Below, piece by piece: positions 31,168 through 39,204 of a stretch of DNA of 39,204 nt (position 1 is the stretch's first letter; the number at the start of each line of letters is the position of its first letter). The DNA lies in the NCBI GenBank assembly GCA_035690065.1, contig DASSKW010000117.1:1-39204 (forward strand). The letters run 5' to 3'. The notes beneath the pieces were generated by a model. That model did not search any database, was not told the DNA's origin, and was given only the letters and a program-made list of their open reading frames with translations. Position numbers and translations under genes: made by a program. Source of the DNA: DASSKW01 sp035690065 (lineage in GTDB: Bacteria; Pseudomonadota; Gammaproteobacteria; Natronospirales; REEB76).

Positions 31168-33063
31168 ATGGCCCGCACCCGCATCCGTAACGAATGGCAG
31201 GAACGTCACCGCTTCACGGTGCGAATCATGGTGGTCGGTCTGATCGGCCTGATCCTGTTTCTGGCCGTGGTGGGGCGGCTGTTCTACCTGCAAGTCATCA
31301 GCCACAAACATTACGTGACGCTGGCCGAAGGCAACCGCCTGCGCGATGAACCGGTGGCCCCGCCGCGTGGTCTGATCTTCGACCGTAACGGTGTACTGCT
31401 GGCGGAGAACAAACCCAGTTACGAACTGGATATCGTACCCGAGCAGGTGGATGACCTGCAGGCGACGCTAACAGCGCTCGCCAAGGTAATCTCCATCCGT
31501 CCCGCCGATCTGAAACGTTTCCATGATCTGCTCGCTACCAAACGTCCATTCCAACCATTGCCGTTGCGTACCAACCTCTCCAATGAGGAAGTCGCCCGCT
31601 TCGCGGTGGACCGGCAGAACTTCCCGGGCGTGGATATCAATGCAAACCTGGAGCGCTATTATCCGTTGGGACCGGAGACTGCACATGTGGTCGGGTATGT
31701 CGGTGCGATCAGTGCCGGCGAACTGGCGCACTTCGATCCCGACCAGTACACCAATACCTCGCAAGTCGGCAAGATCGGCGTCGAAGGTGCCTACGAAAAA
31801 TTGCTGCATGGCTCCGTAGGTATGCGTCAGATCGAGACCAATGCCGAAGGGCGTGCGCTGCGCACAGTCTCGTACACGCCACCTGTGCCCGGTAGCGATC
31901 TCTATCTCAGCATCGATGTGCGGGTGCAGAAAGCCGCCGAAGACGCGCTCGACGCACTCGATGACAATGGTGCTGTCGTCGCCATCGACCCACAGAACGG
32001 TGAAGTGCTGGCGCTGGTGAGCCAACCGGGTTATGACCCCAATCAGTTCGTGGGCGGTATCGATCCGGATCAATATGCGAAACTCAACAACAATCCTGCA
32101 CAGCCCTTGTTCAATCGAGTCTTGCGCGGTCAATATCCGCCGGGCTCGACCATCAAACCATTCATGGCGTTGGCCGCACTCAACTACGGCGTGATGGATC
32201 CGTTCAAGGATCTGCTCTGTCCGGGCTATTTCATGTTACCCAGTAATCCGAATCCGTACCGTGACTGGAAGCGCGGCGGACATGGTGAAATAGATATGTC
32301 ACAGGCGATCACCGAATCCTGCGATGTGTATTTCTACACTGTCGCAATGAAACTCGGTATCCAGCATCTGCACGATTATCTGGTGAACTTTGGCTTCGGC
32401 AAACCCACCGGCGTGGATCTGATGGGCGAACAGGATGGGGTAGTGCCGTCGCCAGCCTGGAAACGCAAGTATCTGCACCAACCATGGTATCTGGGTGAGA
32501 CCATCATCGCCGGTATCGGCCAGGGTTATACCCTGGTGACGCCGATACAACTTGCCGATGCCACTGCCGCACTGTCCATGCATGGGCAGCGTTTCGTGCC
32601 ACACGTCTTGCATGCCATCGGCGATCCTTTGTCCGGCGTGGTCAGCGACATCACGCCGCAAGCCGATCCGGTGGCACAGGAAACCGACCCGCGCGCCTGG
32701 GATATCGTCATCAAGGCCATGCAGAATGTAGTCAACAGTGTCGAAGGCACCGCACACCGGTTCATCTATGGCGCCAAATACTCCATCGCCGGCAAGACCG
32801 GCACGGCACAGGTGTATCACAAACGGTTGGGCATATTCGGCGAGGAAGACGAATCGGATGTCCCCAAACACCTGCGCGATCACGCGCTGTTTATCGCATT
32901 CGCACCGGTCGATCATCCGCGCATCGCAGTCGCGGTGGTGGTGGAACATGGCGGCGGCGGCGGCGCGGCGGCAGCCCCGATAGCGCGCAAGGTGATGGAC
33001 GCGTATCTTCTACAGACACCCGCGCCCAAGTCTGCGCCCAGCTCTGCACCGATACCGCCATAA
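31168..33063 (+). CDS. mrdA: Penicillin-binding protein 2 (elongasome transpeptidase)
   Basis: This class B PBP crosslinks peptidoglycan during cell elongation, as partner of RodA. It has 631 residues: an N-terminal membrane anchor (about 20-42), the PBP dimer domain, and the transpeptidase domain with nucleophile Ser327 in PPGSTIKPF, SCD at 384-386 (the usual PBP2 form of the second motif) and KTG at 543-545 in IAGKTGTAQVY. The C-terminus is glycine-, alanine- and proline-rich. Its stop overlaps the rodA start (TAATG). Confidence 0.98.
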   Translation: MARTRIRNEWQERHRFTVRIMVVGLIGLILFLAVVGRLFYLQVISHKHYVTLAEGNRLRDEPVAPPRGLIFDRNGVLLAENKPSYELDIVPEQVDDLQATLTALAKVISIRPADLKRFHDLLATKRPFQPLPLRTNLSNEEVARFAVDRQNFPGVDINANLERYYPLGPETAHVVGYVGAISAGELAHFDPDQYTNTSQVGKIGVEGAYEKLLHGSVGMRQIETNAEGRALRTVSYTPPVPGSDLYLSIDVRVQKAAEDALDALDDNGAVVAIDPQNGEVLALVSQPGYDPNQFVGGIDPDQYAKLNNNPAQPLFNRVLRGQYPPGSTIKPFMALAALNYGVMDPFKDLLCPGYFMLPSNPNPYRDWKRGGHGEIDMSQAITESCDVYFYTVAMKLGIQHLHDYLVNFGFGKPTGVDLMGEQDGVVPSPAWKRKYLHQPWYLGETIIAGIGQGYTLVTPIQLADATAALSMHGQRFVPHVLHAIGDPLSGVVSDITPQADPVAQETDPRAWDIVIKAMQNVVNSVEGTAHRFIYGAKYSIAGKTGTAQVYHKRLGIFGEEDESDVPKHLRDHALFIAFAPVDHPRIAVAVVVEHGGGGGAAAAPIARKVMDAYLLQTPAPKSAPSSAPIPP

Positions 33064-34199
33064 TGTTCAACGATTACTCCAGCACCTACTCCGCTATGGG
33101 CGAGCAAAGCCTCGGCGAACAACTGCTGCGGCGTCTCAATCTGGATACGCCTTTATTGCTGGCCCTGTTGCTATTGTCAGCAGCGGGGCTCGCGATCCTC
33201 TACGGTGCCAGCGGCGAAGATATCGACACCGTCTACCGGCAGGCGATAAGACTGGCCCTGTCGTTCGGCGTACTGCTGATCGTGGCGCAGATCCCGCCGC
33301 ACTTGCTGAAATTGTGGACTCCATGGCTGTTCGGCCTGGGGCTGGTGTTGTTGCTGGTGACGCTCGAAGCCGGTCATATCGGGCGCGGCGCACAACGCTG
33401 GCTGAGTCTGGGACTGGTACGTTTTCAGCCCTCCGAGATCATGAAGATCGCGGTACCGATGATGGTCGGCTGGTATCTGCACGATCGTGTCCTGCCACCC
33501 AATTGGCGCCAGTTGTTCTCACTGGCGCTGATCATCGGCGTGCCGGTGATCCTGGTAGCGGTACAACCTGATCTCGGAACCGCCTTGCTGATCGCCAGTT
33601 CCGGCGCCTTCGGAGTGTTCCTGGCTGGATTGCGCTGGCGCGTAATCCTGTTGCTGATCCTGCTACTGGCCATCGCCACGCCGATCGGTTGGCATTTCCT
33701 GCACGATTATCAGCGCAGCCGCATACTCACCTTCCTGAATCCACAACGCGACCCACTCGGCGCCGGCTATCACATCATCCAATCCGAGATCGCGATCGGT
33801 TCCGGCGGTGTGTTCGGCAAGGGCTGGTTGCACGGTTCGCAGTCGCAACTGGACTTCCTGCCGGAAAGCTCCACTGACTTCATCTTCGCGGTGCTGGGTG
33901 AGGAATTCGGTTTGCTCGGTGCACTCGCACTGCTGACCCTGTATGGATTCATCATCGCCCGTTCGCTGGTGATCGCACTGCGGGCCCAGGACACGTTCTC
34001 GCGCCTGCTGGCTGGCGCGCTCAGCATGGCATTCTTCACCTATATCTTCATCAACAGCGGCATGGTTTCAGGATTAGTGCCAGTGGTAGGGGTGCCGCTG
34101 CCGATGATCAGCTACGGCGGCACTTCAATAATGACCTTGATGGCCGGCTTCGGTATCCTGATGAGCATCCATTCACACCGCAAGCTAGTCTCGACGTGA
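33063..34199 (+). CDS. mrdB: SEDS peptidoglycan glycosyltransferase RodA
   Basis: RodA polymerises lipid II during elongation. The 378 residues hold about ten membrane segments and SEDS signatures: WLSLGLVRFQPSEIMKIA, the loop SQLDFLPESSTDFIFAVLGEEFG, which contains the conserved Asp region, and VVGVPLPMISYGGTS near the C-terminus. The start overlaps the mrdA stop by one base. The same gene is often called rodA. Confidence 0.97.
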   Translation: MFNDYSSTYSAMGEQSLGEQLLRRLNLDTPLLLALLLLSAAGLAILYGASGEDIDTVYRQAIRLALSFGVLLIVAQIPPHLLKLWTPWLFGLGLVLLLVTLEAGHIGRGAQRWLSLGLVRFQPSEIMKIAVPMMVGWYLHDRVLPPNWRQLFSLALIIGVPVILVAVQPDLGTALLIASSGAFGVFLAGLRWRVILLLILLLAIATPIGWHFLHDYQRSRILTFLNPQRDPLGAGYHIIQSEIAIGSGGVFGKGWLHGSQSQLDFLPESSTDFIFAVLGEEFGLLGALALLTLYGFIIARSLVIALRAQDTFSRLLAGALSMAFFTYIFINSGMVSGLVPVVGVPLPMISYGGTSIMTLMAGFGILMSIHSHRKLVST

Positions 34200-35260
34200 T
34201 ACTTCCTCTACATCGCTTTTTCAACATCCCGGTGATCATCGGCCTCTGCTTGCTGGCTGGCTGCACACGAAACCTGAAACCCACCCCAACGCAGCCCGCC
34301 GCCGGTGCACAGATTCAAGCGTCAACTGCGCCGAACGATTACGCGACACGTCCCGAGGTAAAAGCTTTCATCGAACGCGTATCGAAACAGGATCAACTCG
34401 ACCCGGCCTGGATCACCTCGGTACTGGCTGGTGCACAGCATCGTGACGATATCATCGCCGCCATCACCCGGCCCTACGAATCCAAACCCTGGTACGAATA
34501 CCGTTCGATCTTCATCACCGATTCGCGCATCGCCGGAGGGGTGCAGTTCTGGGATACGCACGCAGCAACGCTGGCGAATGCAGAAAACACTTATCAGGTA
34601 CCCGCCTCGATGATCGTCGCGATCATCGGTATCGAGAGCAATTACGGCAAACAGCGCGGCGGTTACCGGGTGCTGGATGCACTCGCCACCCTGGGGTTCG
34701 ATTACCCGTCGCGTGCCACATTCTTCCAGAATGAACTGGAGCAGTTCCTGCTCGTGTGCCATGAGCGCGGGCTGGATCCGTCGATGGTGATGGGTTCGTA
34801 TGCTGGCGCCATGGGTGCACCACAATTCATGCCCGACAGCTACCGACAATATGCAGTGGATTTCGATAACGACGGTAAACGCGATATCTGGGATGACTGG
34901 ACCGACATCATCGGCAGCGTCGCCAACTTCTTCCATGCTCATGGCTGGCAACCGGATGCCTTGATCGCAGTCCCCGCCGCGTGGCAACGCACTACGCCTC
35001 CCACCGATCTGCTGGCACCGAGCACCGTAGGCGCGTTGCGCCAAGAGGGAGTGCTGCTGAGCAAAGGCGTGAGTGACGATCAGGATGCCATCCTGGTGGG
35101 GTTGCAACAACCGCAGGATACGGACTACTGGGTGGGCTTGCACAATTTCCGGGTCATCACCCAATACAACAAGAGTGCGCTCTATGCCATGGCAGCGACT
35201 GAACTGGCTGACCGCATCGCTCAAGCACGCGCAGCACAAGATCACAATGCGCCACCCTGA
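34196..35260 (+). CDS. mltB: Lytic murein transglycosylase B
   Basis: MltB cleaves glycan strands to 1,6-anhydromuramic ends. The start is a GTG overlapping the rodA stop (GTGA). A signal peptide ends in lipobox LLAGC with Cys23, so it is an outer-membrane lipoprotein. The catalytic Glu147 lies in IIGIESNYGKQRG, followed by SYAGAMGAPQFMPDSYRQYA and the calcium-binding-like loop DFDNDGKRDIWDDW. The 354 residues match the family. Confidence 0.95.
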   Translation: MILPLHRFFNIPVIIGLCLLAGCTRNLKPTPTQPAAGAQIQASTAPNDYATRPEVKAFIERVSKQDQLDPAWITSVLAGAQHRDDIIAAITRPYESKPWYEYRSIFITDSRIAGGVQFWDTHAATLANAENTYQVPASMIVAIIGIESNYGKQRGGYRVLDALATLGFDYPSRATFFQNELEQFLLVCHERGLDPSMVMGSYAGAMGAPQFMPDSYRQYAVDFDNDGKRDIWDDWTDIIGSVANFFHAHGWQPDALIAVPAAWQRTTPPTDLLAPSTVGALRQEGVLLSKGVSDDQDAILVGLQQPQDTDYWVGLHNFRVITQYNKSALYAMAATELADRIAQARAAQDHNAPP

Positions 35261-36074
35261 ATACAGATTCGTATCGGGCCTGGCGCTGATACTGGCGCTC
35301 ACCGGCTGTGCACAATTTCCGACTGCACCCGGCAGCGGTCAGGATTACGGTCCCTCGCAACCGGTGGATGTCTCACAGGTTCCCGATGCGGTACCGCAGA
35401 ATCTGCCCCGCAGCCGTTTCGGTAATCCTGCTTCCTACACCGTCAACGGCCAGACTTACAAAGTATTACCGGAATGTGCCGGTTATCACGAACGCGGTAT
35501 CGCTTCCTGGTACGGCCTGAAATTTCACGGCGGCCGCACCTCCGATGGCGATACCTACGACATGTATGCGATGACCGCTGCCAACAAGGTGGTCCCGTTG
35601 CCCTGTTTCGTGCGTGTCACCAACCTGAAGAACAACCGCAGCGTCATCGTGAAGGTGAACGATCGCGGTCCGTTCGTGGACAATCGCATCATCGATCTTT
35701 CATATGCAGCGGCGAAAAAACTTGGCGTGGTCGCTACCGGGACCGCGCTGGTCGATGTCACCGCCATCACTCCCGGTGAAGCTCCCCCACCACCCGTCGC
35801 CGAGGCACCTGCACCACAAACCGGCGCTGTCTCCGGCGCGCCGCAATTGTTTGTACAAGTCGGCGCTTTTGCAGAACAGGCCAACGCCGAACGGGCCAGA
35901 CAGAAGCTCGAGAGCGACGGGATCAAACCGGTAACGATCGTCACGGCGGTCGTGGCTGACAAGACCCTATATAAGGTACGGGCCGGCCCGCTCGCTGACG
36001 TGTCTGCAGTGGACCAGCTCACGGCTGAACTCGCCAGATTGGGGTATTCCGACGCCCAAGTGGTTATCCCTTAG
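35247..36074 (+). CDS. rlpA: RlpA septal/lytic lipoprotein with SPOR domain
   Basis: The start MRHPEYRFVSG (275 residues) gives a lipobox LTGC with Cys21. A double-psi beta-barrel domain follows, with GIASWYGLKFHGGRTSDGD and VKVNDRGPFVDNRIIDLS. An Ala/Pro linker leads to a C-terminal SPOR domain (about 200-275) that binds denuded glycans, with LFVQVGAFAEQANAERA. In Pseudomonas RlpA cuts naked glycan strands at the septum. The gene overlaps mltB by 14 bases, which fits joint action after amidases. Confidence 0.95.
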   Translation: MRHPEYRFVSGLALILALTGCAQFPTAPGSGQDYGPSQPVDVSQVPDAVPQNLPRSRFGNPASYTVNGQTYKVLPECAGYHERGIASWYGLKFHGGRTSDGDTYDMYAMTAANKVVPLPCFVRVTNLKNNRSVIVKVNDRGPFVDNRIIDLSYAAAKKLGVVATGTALVDVTAITPGEAPPPPVAEAPAPQTGAVSGAPQLFVQVGAFAEQANAERARQKLESDGIKPVTIVTAVVADKTLYKVRAGPLADVSAVDQLTAELARLGYSDAQVVIP

Positions 36075-36088
36075 ACATATCACGCGAT

Positions 36089-36106
36089 CCACTGTCCCGA
36101 CAGTGG
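36089..36106. repeat. 8-bp inverted repeat between rlpA and dacA
   Basis: CCACTGTC (36089-36096) pairs with GACAGTGG (36099-36106), separated by two bases. Only three T residues follow, so termination is doubtful. It could be an operator for dacA, whose -10-like GTTAAAAT is at 36125-36132. Confidence 0.4.
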
Positions 36107-36201
36107 GTTTCCGGGCGCTACCGCGTTAAAATCACGTCTTGGTTTTCGGCTTCGTTGCCAGAATTCCCGTCCTTAAACCCCTTTCCACCCGAGGTAACCC
36201 C

Positions 36202-37353
36202 TTGAGAAGCCAGCGTCTTGCCGCCTTCACTCTGGGCCTGATCGCCCTGTCCATCTGCACCGTCGTCCAGGCAATTCCAGTCCCGGCAGCGCCGCAACTC
36301 GGGACTAAAAGTTATGTGCTGATGGATGCCAACAGCGGCCAGATATTGGCGGCGAGCAATCCCGATCTGCGTACCGAACCGGCGAGTCTCACCAAACTGA
36401 TGACGGCCTATGTCGTCTTCCATGCGCTCAAGGATGGCGTGATCCATCTCGACGATCCGGTCACCATCAGCGTCAAAGCCTGGCGCATGGGTGGTTCACG
36501 CACCTTCGTCAAGGTTGGCAGCCAGGTGAGTGTGGAGAACCTCATCCAGGGCATGGTGGTGCAGTCCGGCAACGACGCGACGGTGGCGCTGGCGGAGAAA
36601 GTCGGCGGCACCGAAGACACCTTCGTCGAATTGATGAACAAGTATGCCCAGCAACTCGGCATGACCAACAGCCACTTCGTGGATGCGTCCGGTCTCACCG
36701 ATAATCCCGATCATTACGTGACAGCACGCGATATCGCGATCCTGTCGCGTGCCATCATCCAGGAATTTCCCGAGTACTACCATTTCTTCTCGGAGAAGCA
36801 GTTCACCTGGAATCACATCACCCAAAGAAACCGCAATCAATTACTGTTCACCGATCCATCGGTGGACGGACTCAAGACCGGTTTCACCGACGACGCTGGC
36901 TATTGTCTGGTAGCCTCGGCAAAACGCGGCGACATGCGCCTGATCGGCGTGGTCACCGGTGCGAAACATGAAAGCGATCGCGCCATCTACGATGCGGCCT
37001 TGCTGAACTACGGTTTCAATTTCTATGACTCACGCAAACTGTACGACGCAGGTACCAGCATCGCTCAGCTCAAGGTGTGGAAAGGCAGCGAAAGCAGTGT
37101 ACCCGTCGGCGTATCGCAGGATTTCCATGTCAGCTTCCCGAAGGGTCAATACGATCACCTGAAAGCTGCTGTACATACCAGCGCCGGCCTCATCGCGCCG
37201 GTCAAGGCCGGTCAACAGGTAGGCAGTGTCATGGTTACCCTGGAAGGCAAGCAGATCGCCGAGGCCCCGCTCTATACCTTGAAAGCGGTACCGGAAGGCG
37301 GCATCTTCACCCGCATGTTCGACAGCATCCGGCTCTGGTTCCACAAGCAGTAG
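36202..37353 (+). CDS. dacA: D-alanyl-D-alanine carboxypeptidase (PBP5/6 type)
   Basis: This low-molecular-weight PBP removes the terminal D-Ala from stem peptides. I choose the TTG at 36202 because GAGGTAA lies seven bases upstream and the resulting MRSQRLAAFTLGLIALSICT is a clean signal peptide ending near VVQA; there is no suitable ATG. With this start the protein has 383 residues, SLTK at 62-65, SGN at 122-124 and KTG at 225-227. The C-terminus (IFTRMFDSIRLWFHKQ) is an amphipathic membrane anchor as in PBP5. It could equally be named dacC. Confidence 0.95.
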   Translation: MRSQRLAAFTLGLIALSICTVVQAIPVPAAPQLGTKSYVLMDANSGQILAASNPDLRTEPASLTKLMTAYVVFHALKDGVIHLDDPVTISVKAWRMGGSRTFVKVGSQVSVENLIQGMVVQSGNDATVALAEKVGGTEDTFVELMNKYAQQLGMTNSHFVDASGLTDNPDHYVTARDIAILSRAIIQEFPEYYHFFSEKQFTWNHITQRNRNQLLFTDPSVDGLKTGFTDDAGYCLVASAKRGDMRLIGVVTGAKHESDRAIYDAALLNYGFNFYDSRKLYDAGTSIAQLKVWKGSESSVPVGVSQDFHVSFPKGQYDHLKAAVHTSAGLIAPVKAGQQVGSVMVTLEGKQIAEAPLYTLKAVPEGGIFTRMFDSIRLWFHKQ

Positions 37354-37356
37354 TCC

Positions 37357-38217
37357 ATGGCGACACCCTTTCCGACTGTCTGGCTCAACGGCAAATTCAT
37401 GCCGCTCGGCGAAGCACAGATCTCGCCGCTGGATCGCGGCTTCCTGTTCGGCGATGGCGTGTATGAAGTGATCCCGGTGTACGGCGGTAAATTATTCCAT
37501 TTGCCCGCACACCTGCGCCGGTTGCAATACAGCCTGGATTCAATCCGTCTCGCCAATCCACATGACGATGCCACATGGCGGAAAATGCTGCAGGAACTGG
37601 TGGAGAAGAATGGTGGTGAACAGCAAGCTGTCTATCTGCAGGTGACGCGCGGCGCCGATCAGGGCCGTGACCATGCGTTTCCAGTCGGCATCCCCGCCAC
37701 GGTGTTTGCCATGAGTTCTCCCATGGCTGGCCTGCCGGAGTCGCTGAAAGAAAACGGCGGCAGAGTGATCACGCTCACGGATATCCGCTGGCGCCGCTGC
37801 GATATCAAATCCGTTGCACTGCTCGGCAATGTGCTGCTGCGCCAGACCGCGACCGATCAGGAATGCGACGAAGCCATCCTGATCCAGGATGGCTATGCGA
37901 CCGAAGGTACTGCCAGCAGCCTGTTCATCGTGCACGGCGGTATCATCATGACCCCTCCGAAATCCTCAGAGCTGCTGCCCAGTATCACACGTGACGTGCT
38001 ACTGGAACTTGCGGCACAACTCGGCATGCCGCTGCGCGAGGAACGGATCCCGGAAGCGGAACTGCATGTGGCCGAAGAAGTCTGGCTGGCAAGTTCCACG
38101 CGTGAGGTATATGCCATCACGGAACTCGACGGACGGCGTATCGGCAGCGGCAAACCCGGCCCGCACTGGCGGCGCATGTACGATGCATTCCAGGAAGCGA
38201 AACGCGCTGTAGTCTGA
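37357..38217 (+). CDS. D-amino acid aminotransferase (PLP fold type IV)
   Basis: A 286-residue class IV aminotransferase. The PLP lysine is Lys151 in DIRWRRCDIKSVALLGNVL, with Glu182 in DGYATEGTASSLFIV. The N-terminal SPLDRGFLFGDGVYEVIPVY is shared by D-alanine and branched-chain aminotransferases; the RCDIKS context favours D-amino acid transaminase. It starts three bases after dacA, which releases D-Ala, so recycling or supply of D-Ala and D-Glu is the natural inference. Confidence 0.92.
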   Translation: MATPFPTVWLNGKFMPLGEAQISPLDRGFLFGDGVYEVIPVYGGKLFHLPAHLRRLQYSLDSIRLANPHDDATWRKMLQELVEKNGGEQQAVYLQVTRGADQGRDHAFPVGIPATVFAMSSPMAGLPESLKENGGRVITLTDIRWRRCDIKSVALLGNVLLRQTATDQECDEAILIQDGYATEGTASSLFIVHGGIIMTPPKSSELLPSITRDVLLELAAQLGMPLREERIPEAELHVAEEVWLASSTREVYAITELDGRRIGSGKPGPHWRRMYDAFQEAKRAVV

Positions 38218-38227
38218 AGCGTACGCC

Positions 38228-38491
38228 ATGACCGACGAATCACCACTCAAGTTTCCGACTGAATTCCCGGTCAAGGTCATGGGCCGGGATAATGACGAAT
38301 TCCATGCTGCACTCGCAGAGATCTTCGCACGCCACATCGCGCCGCTGGAGAAACTGGAAGTCACGCGTCAAGCCAGCCGTGAGGGTCGTTTCATCTCCGT
38401 GACCGTGACGTTCATCGCCGAAGACCGCGCGCAACTCGACGCACTCTATACGGAGTTATCCGGCAACGAACATGTCATGATGGCGTTATGA
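38228..38491 (+). CDS. ybeD: YbeD/DUF493 family regulatory-fold protein
   Basis: An 87-residue small protein of the UPF0250/DUF493 family with an ACT-like fold. The start PLKFPTEFPVKVMGRDNDEFHAAL and the middle TRQASREGRFISVTVTFIAE are typical. It sits between the D-amino acid aminotransferase and lipB, as in E. coli where ybeD lies between dacA and lipB. Its function is not established. Its stop overlaps the lipB ATG (ATGA). Confidence 0.95.
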   Translation: MTDESPLKFPTEFPVKVMGRDNDEFHAALAEIFARHIAPLEKLEVTRQASREGRFISVTVTFIAEDRAQLDALYTELSGNEHVMMAL

Positions 38492-39156
38492 ACAGCCACG
38501 CTGAAACTCCGTTGTTGCGCGATCTGGGTCAGGTCGAATACGAACCCATCTGGCGCGCCATGCAGCAATTCACCGAGACTCGCGGACCCGATACGCGCGA
38601 CGAGATCTGGTTCCTGGAGCATCCTCCGGTATTCACACTGGGGCTCGCCGGTAAACTGGAGCACGTACTCGCGCCTGGTGAAATTCCGGTCATCCACATC
38701 GACCGTGGTGGTCAGGTGACCTATCACGGACCGGGACAACTGGTGGTCTATCCGCTCATCGACCTCAAGCGTCTCAGATTGGGCGTACGCGCACTGGTCG
38801 AAGGCATCGAGAACAGCGTGATCGATACACTGGCCGGTTTCGGCATCGCAGCCTTGTCGAAACGCGAGGCGCCCGGTGTCTATACGCCGGATGGGCGCAA
38901 GCTGGCTTCGCTCGGCCTGCGCGTGCGGCGCGGCTGCACCTATCACGGCCTGGCGTTCAACGTCGCCATGGATCTCGAGCCTTTCACCCGTATCAACCCT
39001 TGCGGTTATGCGGGCCTGCAGATGACCCAGGTCGCCGAACTGGGTGGTCCGACCAGTGTCGCAGCCGTCGCGACGGCATTGAAACCCCGGCTCATCAACC
39101 GCCTCGGTTATAATGCCCACTTACACGTACCCGACAGCACTGCTGCCGCCAGCTAG
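38488..39156 (+). CDS. lipB: Octanoyl-[acyl-carrier-protein]:protein octanoyltransferase
   Basis: LipB moves octanoyl groups from ACP to lipoyl domains, the first step of protein lipoylation. The 222 residues show the signature RGGQVTYHGPGQLVVYPLIDL, the catalytic lysine region GRKLASLGLRVRRGCTYHG and the cysteine in RINPCGYAGLQMTQV. It is coupled to ybeD by ATGA and precedes a probable lipA. Confidence 0.97.
   Translation: MNSHAETPLLRDLGQVEYEPIWRAMQQFTETRGPDTRDEIWFLEHPPVFTLGLAGKLEHVLAPGEIPVIHIDRGGQVTYHGPGQLVVYPLIDLKRLRLGVRALVEGIENSVIDTLAGFGIAALSKREAPGVYTPDGRKLASLGLRVRRGCTYHGLAFNVAMDLEPFTRINPCGYAGLQMTQVAELGGPTSVAAVATALKPRLINRLGYNAHLHVPDSTAAAS
39109..39114 (+). promoter_or_regulatory. TATAAT word at the 3' end of lipB
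   Basis: A perfect -10 hexamer preceded by GGT lies 58 bases before the probable lipA start, inside lipB. No good -35 is present at the right spacing. It may be an internal promoter for lipA or chance. Confidence 0.2.
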
Positions 39157-39171
39157 TAGCAAGGATCATCC

Positions 39172-39204
39172 GTGAGCGAATCCGCTTCCACTCCGCGCCC
39201 CCGG
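39172..39204 (+). CDS. lipA: Probable start of lipoyl synthase (partial)
   Basis: AAGGA precedes a GTG at 39172 that opens a frame (MSESASTPRPR) running off the window. Eleven codons carry no diagnostic motif. The call rests on the strongly conserved lipB-lipA order. Confidence 0.45.
   Translation, partial: MSESASTPRPR

Noticed and set aside
36091..36104. Possible LexA box (CTGT...ACAG) before dacA
   Set aside because: The spacing between CTGT and ACAG is four bases rather than eight, so it does not fit a LexA site.

Overview
The window is a GC-rich, almost fully coding stretch of a bacterial chromosome. Gene content and order fit a gammaproteobacterium: TPR lipoprotein-lolB-ispE-tRNA-Gln-prs-rplY-pth-ychF on one side of hemA-prfA, and gatCAB divergent from mreBCD on the other. 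A closer taxonomic call is not possible from this sequence alone. The gatCAB genes, together with a tRNA-Gln that carries the U1-A72 pair preferred by GatCAB, suggest that Gln-tRNA and/or Asn-tRNA is made by transamidation.

Layout. 1-7640 (minus strand): outer-membrane lipoprotein biogenesis (TPR lipoprotein, lolB), isoprenoid synthesis (ispE), tRNA-Gln with a second broken tRNA-Gln copy, PRPP synthesis (prs) and translation genes (rplY, pth, ychF). 7779-10164 (plus): hemA-prfA. 10151-12471 (minus): a likely operon of a PPHD-type prolyl hydroxylase and two paralogous overlapping membrane proteins. 12686-12960: a tiny Ala/Pro-rich lipoprotein with a strong bidirectional terminator. 12980-15519 (minus): cbs-cgl, a reverse transsulfuration pair. 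15595-16962 (plus): prmC, displaced from hemA-prfA, then ppiB, converging on a MarC-type membrane protein. 17715-19331 (plus): an overlapping trio of MoeB/ThiF-like E1 enzyme, YiiD-type thioesterase and a JAMM-fold protein that has lost its catalytic motif.

19332-20648 is an accessory patch: layered dispersed repeats and long perfect hairpins flank an AT-rich gene for a membrane-anchored protein I do not recognise. It is followed on the minus strand by a 962-residue protein that combines a zinc protease, a TolB-like propeller and an outer-membrane barrel, then hslO (Hsp33). A second repeat patch (24505-24800) abuts a frameshifted GIY-YIG gene placed one base after gatB.

25100-28374 (minus) is gatCAB. 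28514-39204 (plus) is one long cell-shape and envelope cluster, mreBCD-mrdA-rodA-mltB-rlpA-dacA, continuing into D-amino-acid aminotransferase, ybeD, lipB and the first codons of a probable lipA. MreBCD, PBP2 and RodA build the elongasome, MltB and RlpA trim glycan strands, DacA trims stem peptides, and the aminotransferase can supply or recycle D-amino acids.

The best leads for something undescribed are the protease-propeller-barrel protein, the E1/thioesterase/pseudo-JAMM trio, the interrupted tRNA-Gln copy, the GIY-YIG gene beside palindromic repeats, and the AT-rich orphan between hairpins.
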